Assembly (NCBI GenBank): GCA_043772905.1
Contig: JAYVFS010000226.1
Span: forward strand, 1-9,453
Direction of reading: 5' to 3'
DNA: 9,453 nt
Source: JAAFJT01 sp043772905
GTDB taxonomy: Bacteria; Bacteroidota; Bacteroidia; Chitinophagales; Saprospiraceae
Shown: positions 1 through 5,454 of the stretch, in pieces
Position numbering within the stretch: position 1 is the stretch's first letter
How the letters are laid out: every line of letters starts with the position of its first letter
Notes under the pieces: generated by a model
Told to the model about the DNA's origin: nothing
The model's input: only the letters and a program-made list of their open reading frames with translations
Database searches by the model: none
Translations under genes and position numbers: made by a program

Positions 1-1
1 C

Positions 2-1159
2 AATGAACTAACTATTTTTTTTCGATTACGAAACCTTTTTAAGCCTTTTTCGGGCACTTTACATGTACTATTTTATAATGCAAAAGTTGAGTTTATACTC
101 AATAATGAGGACACCGAAAATTCACAAATCGAAACCAATATCGTTCCTGTGTTGCCTAAAATCAGCGGTTGGATTACAGAGGTTTTGGTAAAAGACAATC
201 AACAAGTTCGTGCAGGTGATACACTTGTAAAAATTGACGACCGTGACCTCAAACTCCGCGTTCTTCAAGCAGAAGTCGCTTTGAAAAATGCCGAATCAAA
301 CGTGTCATTGATTTCTGCCAATGCAGGTACGGTCAATGCCAATGTCAAGACTTCCGATGCAACGATTCAAGCCCAAAACACGGGCATCGCTGCGGGTGAA
401 GCGGCTGTTGGCACAGCAACAGCGAATATCGAAATCGCAAAAATTCGCGTGCGCAAAGCCACACAAGACTTCAATCGTGCAGACCAATTATTGAAAGAAA
501 AATCTGGTACGCAACAAGCCTACGATGCAGCCAAAGCGGAAAAAGAATCCGCAGAAGCCGCCGTTGTGGTCGCTGAAAAACAAGTTACAGTCGCACAAGT
601 ACAAATAGAAGCAGCACGTCGTCAAACCAATATTGGCAACAGCCAAAAAAATGCTGCACAAACACAAGTGGCTTCTGCTCAACAACAAATAAATGTCGCA
701 AAAACGCAAATCGAACAACGCAAAGCAGAATTAGAATTGACAAAATTGCAATTGAGTTATGCCGTTGTCACTGCCCCAATGTCAGGACAAGTGTCTCGCA
801 AAAATGTACAATTGGGTCAATTGGTCAATGCCGGACAACCGTTGTTAAGCCTTGTGGACGACAGCAACGTATGGGTCGTTGCCAACTTCAAAGAAACGCA
901 AATTGGCAAGATGAAAGTCGGTCAAAAAGTTACAATCCATGTTGATGCTTACCCAGGAAAGGATTTTGAAGGCACTATTGAGTCTTTTGCAGGCGCAACG
1001 GGCGCAAAATTCAGCCTTTTACCGCCCGACAACTCAACAGGTAACTTCGTTAAAGTCGTGCAACGTGTACCAACAAAGATATTAATCACCGACAAAGCAA
1101 CAGCAGAAATGCCTATGCGTGCAGGTATGAGTGTCGGTGTGGTCGTGCCAGTGAATTAG
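2..1159 (+). CDS. EmrA/HlyD-family membrane fusion protein, 5' end outside window
   Basis: Periplasmic adaptor of a tripartite drug efflux pump, linking an inner-membrane MFS pump to a TolC-like outer-membrane channel. The frame is open from base 2 with no ATG. The GTG at 149 is not a good start because it would remove the family-typical NNEDTENSQIETNIVPV entry segment just upstream (about residues 33-50 of the 385 visible). Next come the first lipoyl/barrel-sandwich half (about 51-79, with SGWITEVLVKDNQQVRAGD), a long Ala/Gln/Lys-rich coiled-coil hairpin (about 80-255), the second lipoyl half (APMSGQVSRKNVQLGQLVNAGQ, near 258-279) and the beta-barrel domain with the EmrA-type sequence FSLLPPDNSTGNFVKVVQRVP (near 337-357). 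The MFS gene downstream is its expected partner. Oddly, residues 1-30 lack a clear hydrophobic anchor. Family assignment is secure; the exact start is unknown. Confidence 0.9.
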   Translation, partial: NELTIFFRLRNLFKPFSGTLHVLFYNAKVEFILNNEDTENSQIETNIVPVLPKISGWITEVLVKDNQQVRAGDTLVKIDDRDLKLRVLQAEVALKNAESNVSLISANAGTVNANVKTSDATIQAQNTGIAAGEAAVGTATANIEIAKIRVRKATQDFNRADQLLKEKSGTQQAYDAAKAEKESAEAAVVVAEKQVTVAQVQIEAARRQTNIGNSQKNAAQTQVASAQQQINVAKTQIEQRKAELELTKLQLSYAVVTAPMSGQVSRKNVQLGQLVNAGQPLLSLVDDSNVWVVANFKETQIGKMKVGQKVTIHVDAYPGKDFEGTIESFAGATGAKFSLLPPDNSTGNFVKVVQRVPTKILITDKATAEMPMRAGMSVGVVVPVN

Positions 1160-1189
1160 ATACTGAGTATTCTGACCAAAAAGTTAAGT

Positions 1190-1370
1190 GAAGTAATTCA
1201 TAAGCCCATCGGGCTGGCACTGTTTATAGAAATGTTAATCGAGTCATTTTCTAAGGTGCGTAGCACCGTCACCCTTTTTATACGGGGTCGGTGTTACGCA
1301 CCTTAAGGAATCATTCATCTATTTTTTCTATAAACGGTGGCAGTCCTAACGGACTTTTATAAATTACTTC
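1190..1370. repeat. Large imperfect inverted repeat, MITE/REP-like
   Basis: The left arm (1190-1232) and right arm (1325-1370) are reverse complements over about 43-46 bases with roughly eight substitutions and a short indel. Both outer ends read GAAGTAATT and both inner ends read GTTTATAGAAA. Each arm contains its own small palindrome: GCCCATCGGGC at 1204-1214 and AGTCCTAACGGACT at 1342-1355. Between the arms lies a further hairpin (1253-1304). The whole 181 bp can fold into a long stem with side hairpins. No ORF is present. It resembles non-autonomous mobile or REP-type intergenic repeats; the mobile nature is inferred. Confidence 0.75.
1253..1304. repeat. Central hairpin of the intergenic inverted repeat
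   Basis: AAGGTGCGTAGCACCG (1253-1268) pairs with CGGTGTTACGCACCTT (1289-1304), a 16-bp stem with one mismatch. The 20-base loop contains ACCC and GGGT, which could extend the pairing. It sits between the two outer arms. In transcribed form it would be a stable RNA structure between the efflux adaptor and pump genes. Confidence 0.75.
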
Positions 1371-1389
1371 AATGAACTTTTTAGTTAGA

Positions 1390-1401
1390 ATACTGAGGGG
1401 T
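1390..1401 (+). repeat. ATACTGAGGGGT dispersed motif, copy 1
   Basis: The 12-mer ATACTGAGGGGT occurs here on the + strand. It recurs on the - strand at 3130-3141, and with one extra C at 5020-5032. Here its AGGGGT half also forms a perfect 6-bp hairpin with ACCCCT (1396-1401 with 1405-1410, loop AAA). A related palindrome, ATACTGAGTAT, lies at 1160-1170 just after the adaptor stop codon. Function unknown. Confidence 0.55.
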
Positions 1402-1420
1402 AAAACCCCTAATTATTCAC

Positions 1421-1462
1421 TATCCACTATAAACTATCCATTATCAACTATCCATTATCCAC
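1421..1462 (+). repeat. 14-bp tandem repeat, three copies, before the MFS start
   Basis: Three adjacent copies of a 14-bp unit, consensus TATCCAYTATMMAC, begin at 1421, 1435 and 1449. A decayed fourth copy may precede them. The unit length is not a multiple of three, and the array sits directly upstream of the likely MFS start codon. This argues that it is untranslated leader even though it stays open in the MFS frame. Confidence 0.7.
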
Positions 1463-1470
1463 TAAATAAA

Positions 1471-3054
1471 ATGGTATATCCTACTGGCTTCGCCAAATTC
1501 ATCATCGTCCTCACGACGATTACGGCGGCAATTATGGAACTGCTCGATACCTCGATAGTGAACGTTGCCTTGTTCAATATGGCGGGCAGTCTGGGTGTCA
1601 ATGTCGAGGACGTGGCTTGGGTCATAACTTCTTATGCCATTGCCAACGTCATTATTATCCCCTTAACAGGGTTTTTGGGCGAATATTTTGGGCGAAAAAA
1701 CTACTATTTGGTCTCGATGATCATTTTCGTATTCGCTTCTTATATGTGTGGGGCTTCCACAACACTACCCATGTTGGTGTTTTGGCGATTCGTACAAGGC
1801 ATCGGTGGCGGTGCGTTGTTGTCAACCTCACAAGCTATTTTGTTTGATGCTTTTCCGCCGAAAGACCGCGCTATTGCGAGTGGTTTGTTCGGCATGGGCG
1901 TTATTATGGGACCGACTTTGGGACCCACACTGGGCGGTTGGGTCATGGAACATTTAGACTGGCCTTGGATTTTTTACATCAATTTGCCTGTTGGTCTTGT
2001 TGCGTGTCTTTTAGCCTATAATTTCATTGAAAAAAAGGAAGGTGAAGGCAAAAGCAAGTCCGATATTGAGATTGACTATCTCGGAATTCTTCTTTTAGCC
2101 GTCGGTATTGGCTCGTTGCAATACGTTTTGGAGCGTGGCGAGTCCGAAGATTGGTTTGCTTCTTTCACCATTCAATGGTTGACCGTAGCGGCACTCATTG
2201 GTGTTGTCGGTTTTATATGGCGTGAATTGGTCATACCCAATCCAGCCGTTCGGTTGTCTATTTTAAAAAATCGGACGTTGGCGATGACCAATGTATTCAC
2301 CTTTGTCGTCGGCATTGGTTTGTTCACTTCCGTCTATGTTTTCCCCGTCATGGTGCAGCGCATCAATGGTTTTACGCCTTATGAAACGGGTTTAGCGATA
2401 CTTTTACCGACTTTAATTGGTGCATTCATATTCCCAATCGTCGGTAAAATGATGGCAAAAGGTGCGCCACCTACACCATTTATTGTCGTAGGTTGTATCA
2501 TGTTCATCATTTTTGGCTTCTACGGCGGTACTATGAACGGTGATGCAGATAGATGGGATTTCTTTTATGTCTTGATGTTGCGGACGTTCGGTATTTCTTT
2601 GATGCAATTACCGCTTATCAATCAAGCCGTTGCCGGTTTGCCGCAAAAGGATTATGCGCCAGCGATTGCTATCAACAATATGATTCGGCAATTAGGCGGT
2701 GCATTTGGTATTGCGTTAGCGAATAATTATGTGTCCACTCATTTTGCTCAACACCGCTCGGATTTGATTGCACATGTCTATCAAAGTAATCCCGTAACAG
2801 CAGAACGTTTGACCGCATTGACCAACGGCATGATTGCCAAAACTGGCGATGCCACGACAGCCGCACAACAAGCCCTCACCATTTTGAATTTTTCAGTTGA
2901 TAAACAAGCGTATTTATTGAGTTATTTAGATACTTATCGCTTGATTTCGCTCTTTTTCATAGCCATTTTGCCTTTTATCTTTTTTGTAAAACCTAAGAAG
3001 AAAAAAGCCGAAGAAGCGGCGGCAGCCGCAAAAGCAGCAATGGAAGCACATTAA
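1471..3054 (+). CDS. EmrB/QacA-type DHA2 MFS drug transporter
   Basis: Inner-membrane proton-driven multidrug exporter, about 527 aa, with a pattern consistent with 14 transmembrane segments. DHA2 signatures in order: LDTSIVNVAL near residues 25-34 (motif D1), GFLGEYFGRK at 67-76 (motif A), RFVQGIGGG at 106-114 (motif B), GPTLGPTLGGW at 147-157 (motif C) and WPWIFYINLPVG at 164-175. A further conserved stretch, NNMIRQLGGAFGIAL, is at 402-416. The tail is Lys/Ala/Glu-rich and cytoplasmic. The ATG at 1471 was chosen because the protein then begins just before TM1, as in EmrB homologues. An in-frame ATG at 1372 would add 33 residues made mostly from the 14-bp tandem repeat. It follows the EmrA/HlyD gene by 311 bp and probably forms a pump with it. 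Substrate unknown. Confidence 0.93.
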   Translation: MVYPTGFAKFIIVLTTITAAIMELLDTSIVNVALFNMAGSLGVNVEDVAWVITSYAIANVIIIPLTGFLGEYFGRKNYYLVSMIIFVFASYMCGASTTLPMLVFWRFVQGIGGGALLSTSQAILFDAFPPKDRAIASGLFGMGVIMGPTLGPTLGGWVMEHLDWPWIFYINLPVGLVACLLAYNFIEKKEGEGKSKSDIEIDYLGILLLAVGIGSLQYVLERGESEDWFASFTIQWLTVAALIGVVGFIWRELVIPNPAVRLSILKNRTLAMTNVFTFVVGIGLFTSVYVFPVMVQRINGFTPYETGLAILLPTLIGAFIFPIVGKMMAKGAPPTPFIVVGCIMFIIFGFYGGTMNGDADRWDFFYVLMLRTFGISLMQLPLINQAVAGLPQKDYAPAIAINNMIRQLGGAFGIALANNYVSTHFAQHRSDLIAHVYQSNPVTAERLTALTNGMIAKTGDATTAAQQALTILNFSVDKQAYLLSYLDTYRLISLFFIAILPFIFFVKPKKKKAEEAAAAAKAAMEAH

Positions 3055-3087
3055 TTTTAGATGTTTAGTTTTTTAATGACAATGTAT

Positions 3088-3127
3088 AACGGTCTGCGAA
3101 CTTTGAAAGTTTGCAGACCGTTTTTTT
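3088..3127 (+). terminator. Rho-independent terminator of the MFS gene
   Basis: AACGGTCTGCGAACTT (3088-3103) and AAGTTTGCAGACCGTT (3107-3122) form a 16-bp stem with one G-U pair and a three-base loop. The run of T residues (3121-3127) starts inside the stem. It lies 34 bp after the MFS stop codon. Confidence 0.92.
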
Positions 3128-3141
3128 ATACCCCTCAGTAT
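3121..3141 (-). repeat. Dispersed motif copy 2, fused to terminator T-tract
   Basis: T7-ATACCCCTCAGTAT here matches 5011-5032 except for one extra C there. Both copies directly follow the T-run of a + strand terminator. The reverse complement is the ATACTGAGGGGT seen at 1390-1401. Confidence 0.55.
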
Positions 3142-3180
3142 TATCACCTAAAAACAGTAACTTTGTAAAAAGGAAACCCT

Positions 3181-3188
3181 TATTTTTG
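3181..3188 (+). promoter_or_regulatory. Candidate -7 box (TATTTTTG) for the DUF4240 operon
   Basis: TATTTTTG fits the Bacteroidota -7 consensus TAnnTTTG. A TTTG at 3162-3165 could be the -33 element, though the 15-bp spacer is shorter than usual. An alternative -7 box, TAACTTTG, is at 3158-3165. The gene starts about 55 bp downstream, after an A-rich leader. This is a motif match only. Confidence 0.4.
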
Positions 3189-3243
3189 TTTTACACTACC
3201 CTTGTGCTAAATTACAATCCATTCACCTAAAAAAAGAATTTCA

Positions 3244-3813
3244 ATGACGGCTGTACTAAAAATGGATATTCAAGAACTGGATACAAACTTCGTTGAAGAT
3301 TTGAAACACCAATTTGCTCATTCAGATGTTGAAATACATGTGCATGAACGACCTGCGGCACATTCAACCTTAACGACTGATGAGTTTTGGTTTATTATTG
3401 AACAATTGGATTGGTCAAAGGAAGGCAACGACGAAGCTGTTGTTGAACCTGTTATACAGATTTTACAGAACCACCCATTGGCATACATCTATCGTTTCGC
3501 AGATATATTAGCAGAAAAACTGTGGTATTTAGACACTAAAAGCCATGCTCAAGTCTTTTTGGACGACCCCGAAGAAGAAGGCTATCTTTCAGTAGATGAT
3601 TTTTTATATGCACGTTGTGCAGTTGTGGCAAATGGTAAAGATTTTTACGAAAACATACTCAATAAACCTTCTGAAATGCCAAAGGATTTGACTTTTGAAC
3701 CTTTGCTGTATGTGACTATGCATGCTTACAAACGCAAAACAGGTAAAGAATTTTTGTTCGTACCTGCCTATAATTTTGAAACGTATAGTAATAAAAGCGG
3801 TTGGCAGAAATAA
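3244..3813 (+). CDS. DUF4240 protein with antitoxin-like N-terminal module
   Basis: A cytoplasmic 189-aa protein without signal peptide or TM segment. Residues 45-170 match the DUF4240 pattern as I remember it: DEFWFIIEQLDW (46-57), GNDEAVVEPV (61-70), the ILAEKLWYLDT region (88-98), a strongly conserved block DDFLYARCAVVANGKDFYE (118-136) and MPKDLTFEPLLYV (145-157). Residues 1-37 form a separate module (VLKMDIQELDTNFVEDLKHQF and following) resembling short N-terminal segments of Phd/ParD-like or other small antitoxins of Bacteroidota. No biochemical function is established for DUF4240. The ATG at 3244 follows an A-rich leader. The next gene, GIY-YIG-like, begins 6 bp after the stop, so the two are almost certainly co-transcribed. 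An immunity or antitoxin role is inferred from context only. Confidence 0.85.
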   Translation: MTAVLKMDIQELDTNFVEDLKHQFAHSDVEIHVHERPAAHSTLTTDEFWFIIEQLDWSKEGNDEAVVEPVIQILQNHPLAYIYRFADILAEKLWYLDTKSHAQVFLDDPEEEGYLSVDDFLYARCAVVANGKDFYENILNKPSEMPKDLTFEPLLYVTMHAYKRKTGKEFLFVPAYNFETYSNKSGWQK

Positions 3814-3819
3814 GATCTT

Positions 3820-4128
3820 ATGTCAGGACACGGCAATTCCAATAATAATAACAAACCACATCATCTATACGAAATAAGGGATTCCGTAGATGACGATGTC
3901 TTTAAATACGGCATCAGCCACGACCCCATTGATAAAGAAGGTCAATCTAACCGTATGAAATTGCAAGTCAATTTTTTAAACCTTGGCGTTAATTGGTTAC
4001 GTTTTTTTGCTCGAATATTAGTGCTTGATATTTCCGATAGGAAAAAAGCAAAACGACTCGAAACGGAACACATTCAAAACTACAAGAAAAAACATGGTAG
4101 AAGACCGAGGGGTAATCTTGAAGATTAA
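3820..4128 (+). CDS. Stand-alone GIY-YIG-like nuclease/toxin-domain protein
   Basis: A 102-aa basic protein. LYEIRD (16-21) and KYGIS (29-33) stand in for the GIY and YIG strands. Arg45 in SNRM and Glu81/Glu83 in RLETEHI are candidates for the conserved Arg and metal-binding Glu of the fold, and the tail HGRRPRGN (92-99) is typical of the subgroup. The opening SGHGNSNNNNKPHH resembles the linker that precedes GIY-YIG C-terminal toxin domains in RHS/polymorphic toxins, but no delivery module is attached here. Family knowledge: GIY-YIG enzymes cleave nucleic acids with one metal ion. The start lies 6 bp after the DUF4240 stop; the methyltransferase follows 13 bp later. It could be a detached toxin cassette, a small housekeeping nuclease or a remnant. 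Activity is unproven. Confidence 0.75.
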   Translation: MSGHGNSNNNNKPHHLYEIRDSVDDDVFKYGISHDPIDKEGQSNRMKLQVNFLNLGVNWLRFFARILVLDISDRKKAKRLETEHIQNYKKKHGRRPRGNLED

Positions 4129-4141
4129 AACACCTAAAACC

Positions 4142-4906
4142 ATGACACCTGAAATTAGAGATAATTGGTATGAAGATTTTTTCCAAGGCATAAACTGTGA
4201 ACTTTGGGAAAAAGCCATGCCCACTGAAATGACAAAACAAGAGGTTGATTTTTTGTTAAATGAGTTAGATTTACAAAAAGGGCAGCATATACTTGACATT
4301 CCTTGTGGTTTCGGCAGGCATGCCATAGAATTTTCAGAAAGAGGATTTAATGTTACAGGCATTGATATCTCCGAGACTTTTATTAAAGGACTCACGGAAA
4401 AGATTGCTGCCCAAAAATTAAACATCAAAGCCATTCAAGCAGATATTCTGGACGTTCAACTCAATGAAAAATTTTCTGGTGCAGTGTGTTTAGGCAATAG
4501 CTTTGGCTATTTTAATATCAACAAAATGAAAGTATTTGTTGAAAAGGTTTCTTCGAGCCTTGACATCGGGGCAAAATTTATTATTAATTCGGGTATGATA
4601 GCTGAAAGCATTTTACCAAACCTTTTAAACTACGCAAAAAACAAATCATACACTGTTGGAAATATAAGAATGGAGGTTACTAATTTTTATCAAGTTGAGG
4701 ACAGCTACATGATAAGCCACCTTTTATTTACCAAAGAAGGTAAGACCGAGGAACACGCTTTTAAGCACTATGTATTTACATTAGGTGAAATAAAACGGCT
4801 TTTAAAATTCTATGGATTAACTACAATGGCAACATATAGTTCGACATCAAGAGAAGCATATAAACTTGGAGACCAACAAGTTTATATAGTCGCTAAAAAG
4901 GAATAA
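4142..4906 (+). CDS. Class I SAM-dependent methyltransferase
   Basis: A 254-aa soluble protein with a Rossmann-type methyltransferase core. Motif I is ILDIPCGFGRH (50-60), giving the glycine-rich SAM loop. GFNVTGIDIS (68-77) ends strand 2, with Asp75 as the likely ribose-binding acid. IKAIQADILD follows, and a GNSFGYF segment lies in the motif IV/substrate region. The N-terminal NWYEDFFQGINCELWEKAMP (8-27) is shared with many small-molecule methyltransferases of this type. ATG 4142 was chosen because homologues begin just before this segment. In-frame alternatives at 4094 (ATG) and 4025 (TTG) would overlap the GIY-YIG gene. Substrate unknown. The 13-bp spacing suggests co-transcription with the two preceding genes, but a functional link is unproven. 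Confidence 0.88.
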   Translation: MTPEIRDNWYEDFFQGINCELWEKAMPTEMTKQEVDFLLNELDLQKGQHILDIPCGFGRHAIEFSERGFNVTGIDISETFIKGLTEKIAAQKLNIKAIQADILDVQLNEKFSGAVCLGNSFGYFNINKMKVFVEKVSSSLDIGAKFIINSGMIAESILPNLLNYAKNKSYTVGNIRMEVTNFYQVEDSYMISHLLFTKEGKTEEHAFKHYVFTLGEIKRLLKFYGLTTMATYSSTSREAYKLGDQQVYIVAKKE

Positions 4907-4920
4907 CATTTAAAAAGTTA

Positions 4921-4944
4921 CTAAGAGATTGTTCAATTTCTTAG
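4921..4944 (-). terminator. Probable terminator for the GlxA/four-TM transcript
   Basis: CTAAGAGATT (4921-4930) and AATTTCTTAG (4935-4944) form a 10-bp stem with one mismatched position (a G-U pair in + strand RNA) and a 4-base loop. On the - strand the stem is followed by TAACTTTTTAAA, a T-rich run, so it better suits the - strand transcript ending at 5048. Confidence 0.5.
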
Positions 4945-4958
4945 GCGGTAAATAACTA

Positions 4959-5017
4959 ATTGAAATTGTTACAAGCGTGCCGTTTTTAAGTAGGCGCAAT
5001 TTCAATATCATTTTTTT
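4959..5017 (+). terminator. Probable terminator for the methyltransferase transcript
   Basis: ATTGAAATTG (4959-4968) pairs perfectly with CAATTTCAAT (4997-5006) around a 28-base apical region with some further GC pairing (GCC with GGC). A run of seven T residues follows at 5011-5017. The orientation suits the + strand operon ending at 4906. Confidence 0.55.
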
Positions 5018-5032
5018 ATACCCCCTCAGTAT
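5011..5032 (-). repeat. Dispersed motif copy 3, fused to terminator T-tract
   Basis: T7-ATACCCCCTCAGTAT matches the copy at 3121-3141 except for one extra C. It again follows directly on the T-run of a + strand hairpin. Confidence 0.55.
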
Positions 5033-5047
5033 AAAAGCCTATTTGAA

Positions 5048-5440
5048 TTAAGCTATAGCTGTTCGTAAACTAAATAAAGCCAGTAAAAGTGTTATGGGTG
5101 TAAACACTATTTTTTCAAAAGCATTAATGGACAAAACATTGCCTATTGTATTGAAAAAGAAGAGAACAAACATTGCCCAAAAGACAATCTTTATTATCAT
5201 TTGTGGGAGTCGTACCTTTAAAAAACCTGCTTTTATGGCAACAGTCGCCAACATAATCAGATTGATTATTATAGAAACGGTTTCAAAAGACCTCATTTGC
5301 GCTTGATTTTTCAGTCGTCCGCCCCACACCCTTTCATAAGGAACTATCCCAAACAATATCAACAAATGAAAGAGTACAAATAGCGTTAGTATGAGAAATA
5401 AGCCATTGATAGCAAATCGTTCTGTTATTAATTTTTTCAT
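5048..5440 (-). CDS. Small four-TM membrane protein, unknown function
   Basis: A 130-aa integral membrane protein. Hydrophobic segments lie at about 11-31, 54-70, 81-102 and 109-125. A short loop with IVPYERVWGGRLKNQAQM (32-49) and the FET of the following SFETVSI holds the most distinctive residues. I recall unnamed Bacteroidota membrane proteins with a comparable Y-x3-WGGR loop, but no established function. The ATG at 5440 lies 14 bp after the stop of the GlxA-type regulator on the same strand, so the two are very likely co-transcribed. The gene converges on the methyltransferase, with two oppositely oriented hairpins in between. It might be a target or accessory of the regulator, but nothing in the sequence shows this. 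Confidence 0.82.
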   Translation of the reverse strand: MKKLITERFAINGLFLILTLFVLFHLLILFGIVPYERVWGGRLKNQAQMRSFETVSIIINLIMLATVAIKAGFLKVRLPQMIIKIVFWAMFVLFFFNTIGNVLSINAFEKIVFTPITLLLALFSLRTAIA

Positions 5441-5454
5441 TTCTTGTAAAGCAT

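Noticed and set aside
1..9. CAATGAACT at the window start repeats the 9-mer at 1370, next to the inverted repeat
   Set aside because: A single 9-base match is too weak to claim another copy of the repeat just outside the window.
149..151. GTG as start of the EmrA/HlyD gene
   Set aside because: The same frame continues upstream with the family-typical NNEDTENSQIETN segment, so this GTG is internal.
1421..1462. CRISPR-like array
   Set aside because: The units are only 14 bp, contiguous and without spacers; no cas gene is present.
1372..1470. N-terminal 33-residue extension of the MFS transporter
   Set aside because: It is encoded by a hairpin and a 14-bp tandem repeat, and EmrB homologues begin near the ATG at 1471.
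4018..4434. 138-codon - strand frame opposite the methyltransferase
   Set aside because: It lies antisense to a clear methyltransferase with intact motif I and has no recognisable features of its own.
4142..4906. DNA restriction-modification methylase reading of the methyltransferase
   Set aside because: No DPPY/NPPF-type catalytic motif and no target-recognition domain; it fits small-molecule methyltransferases better.
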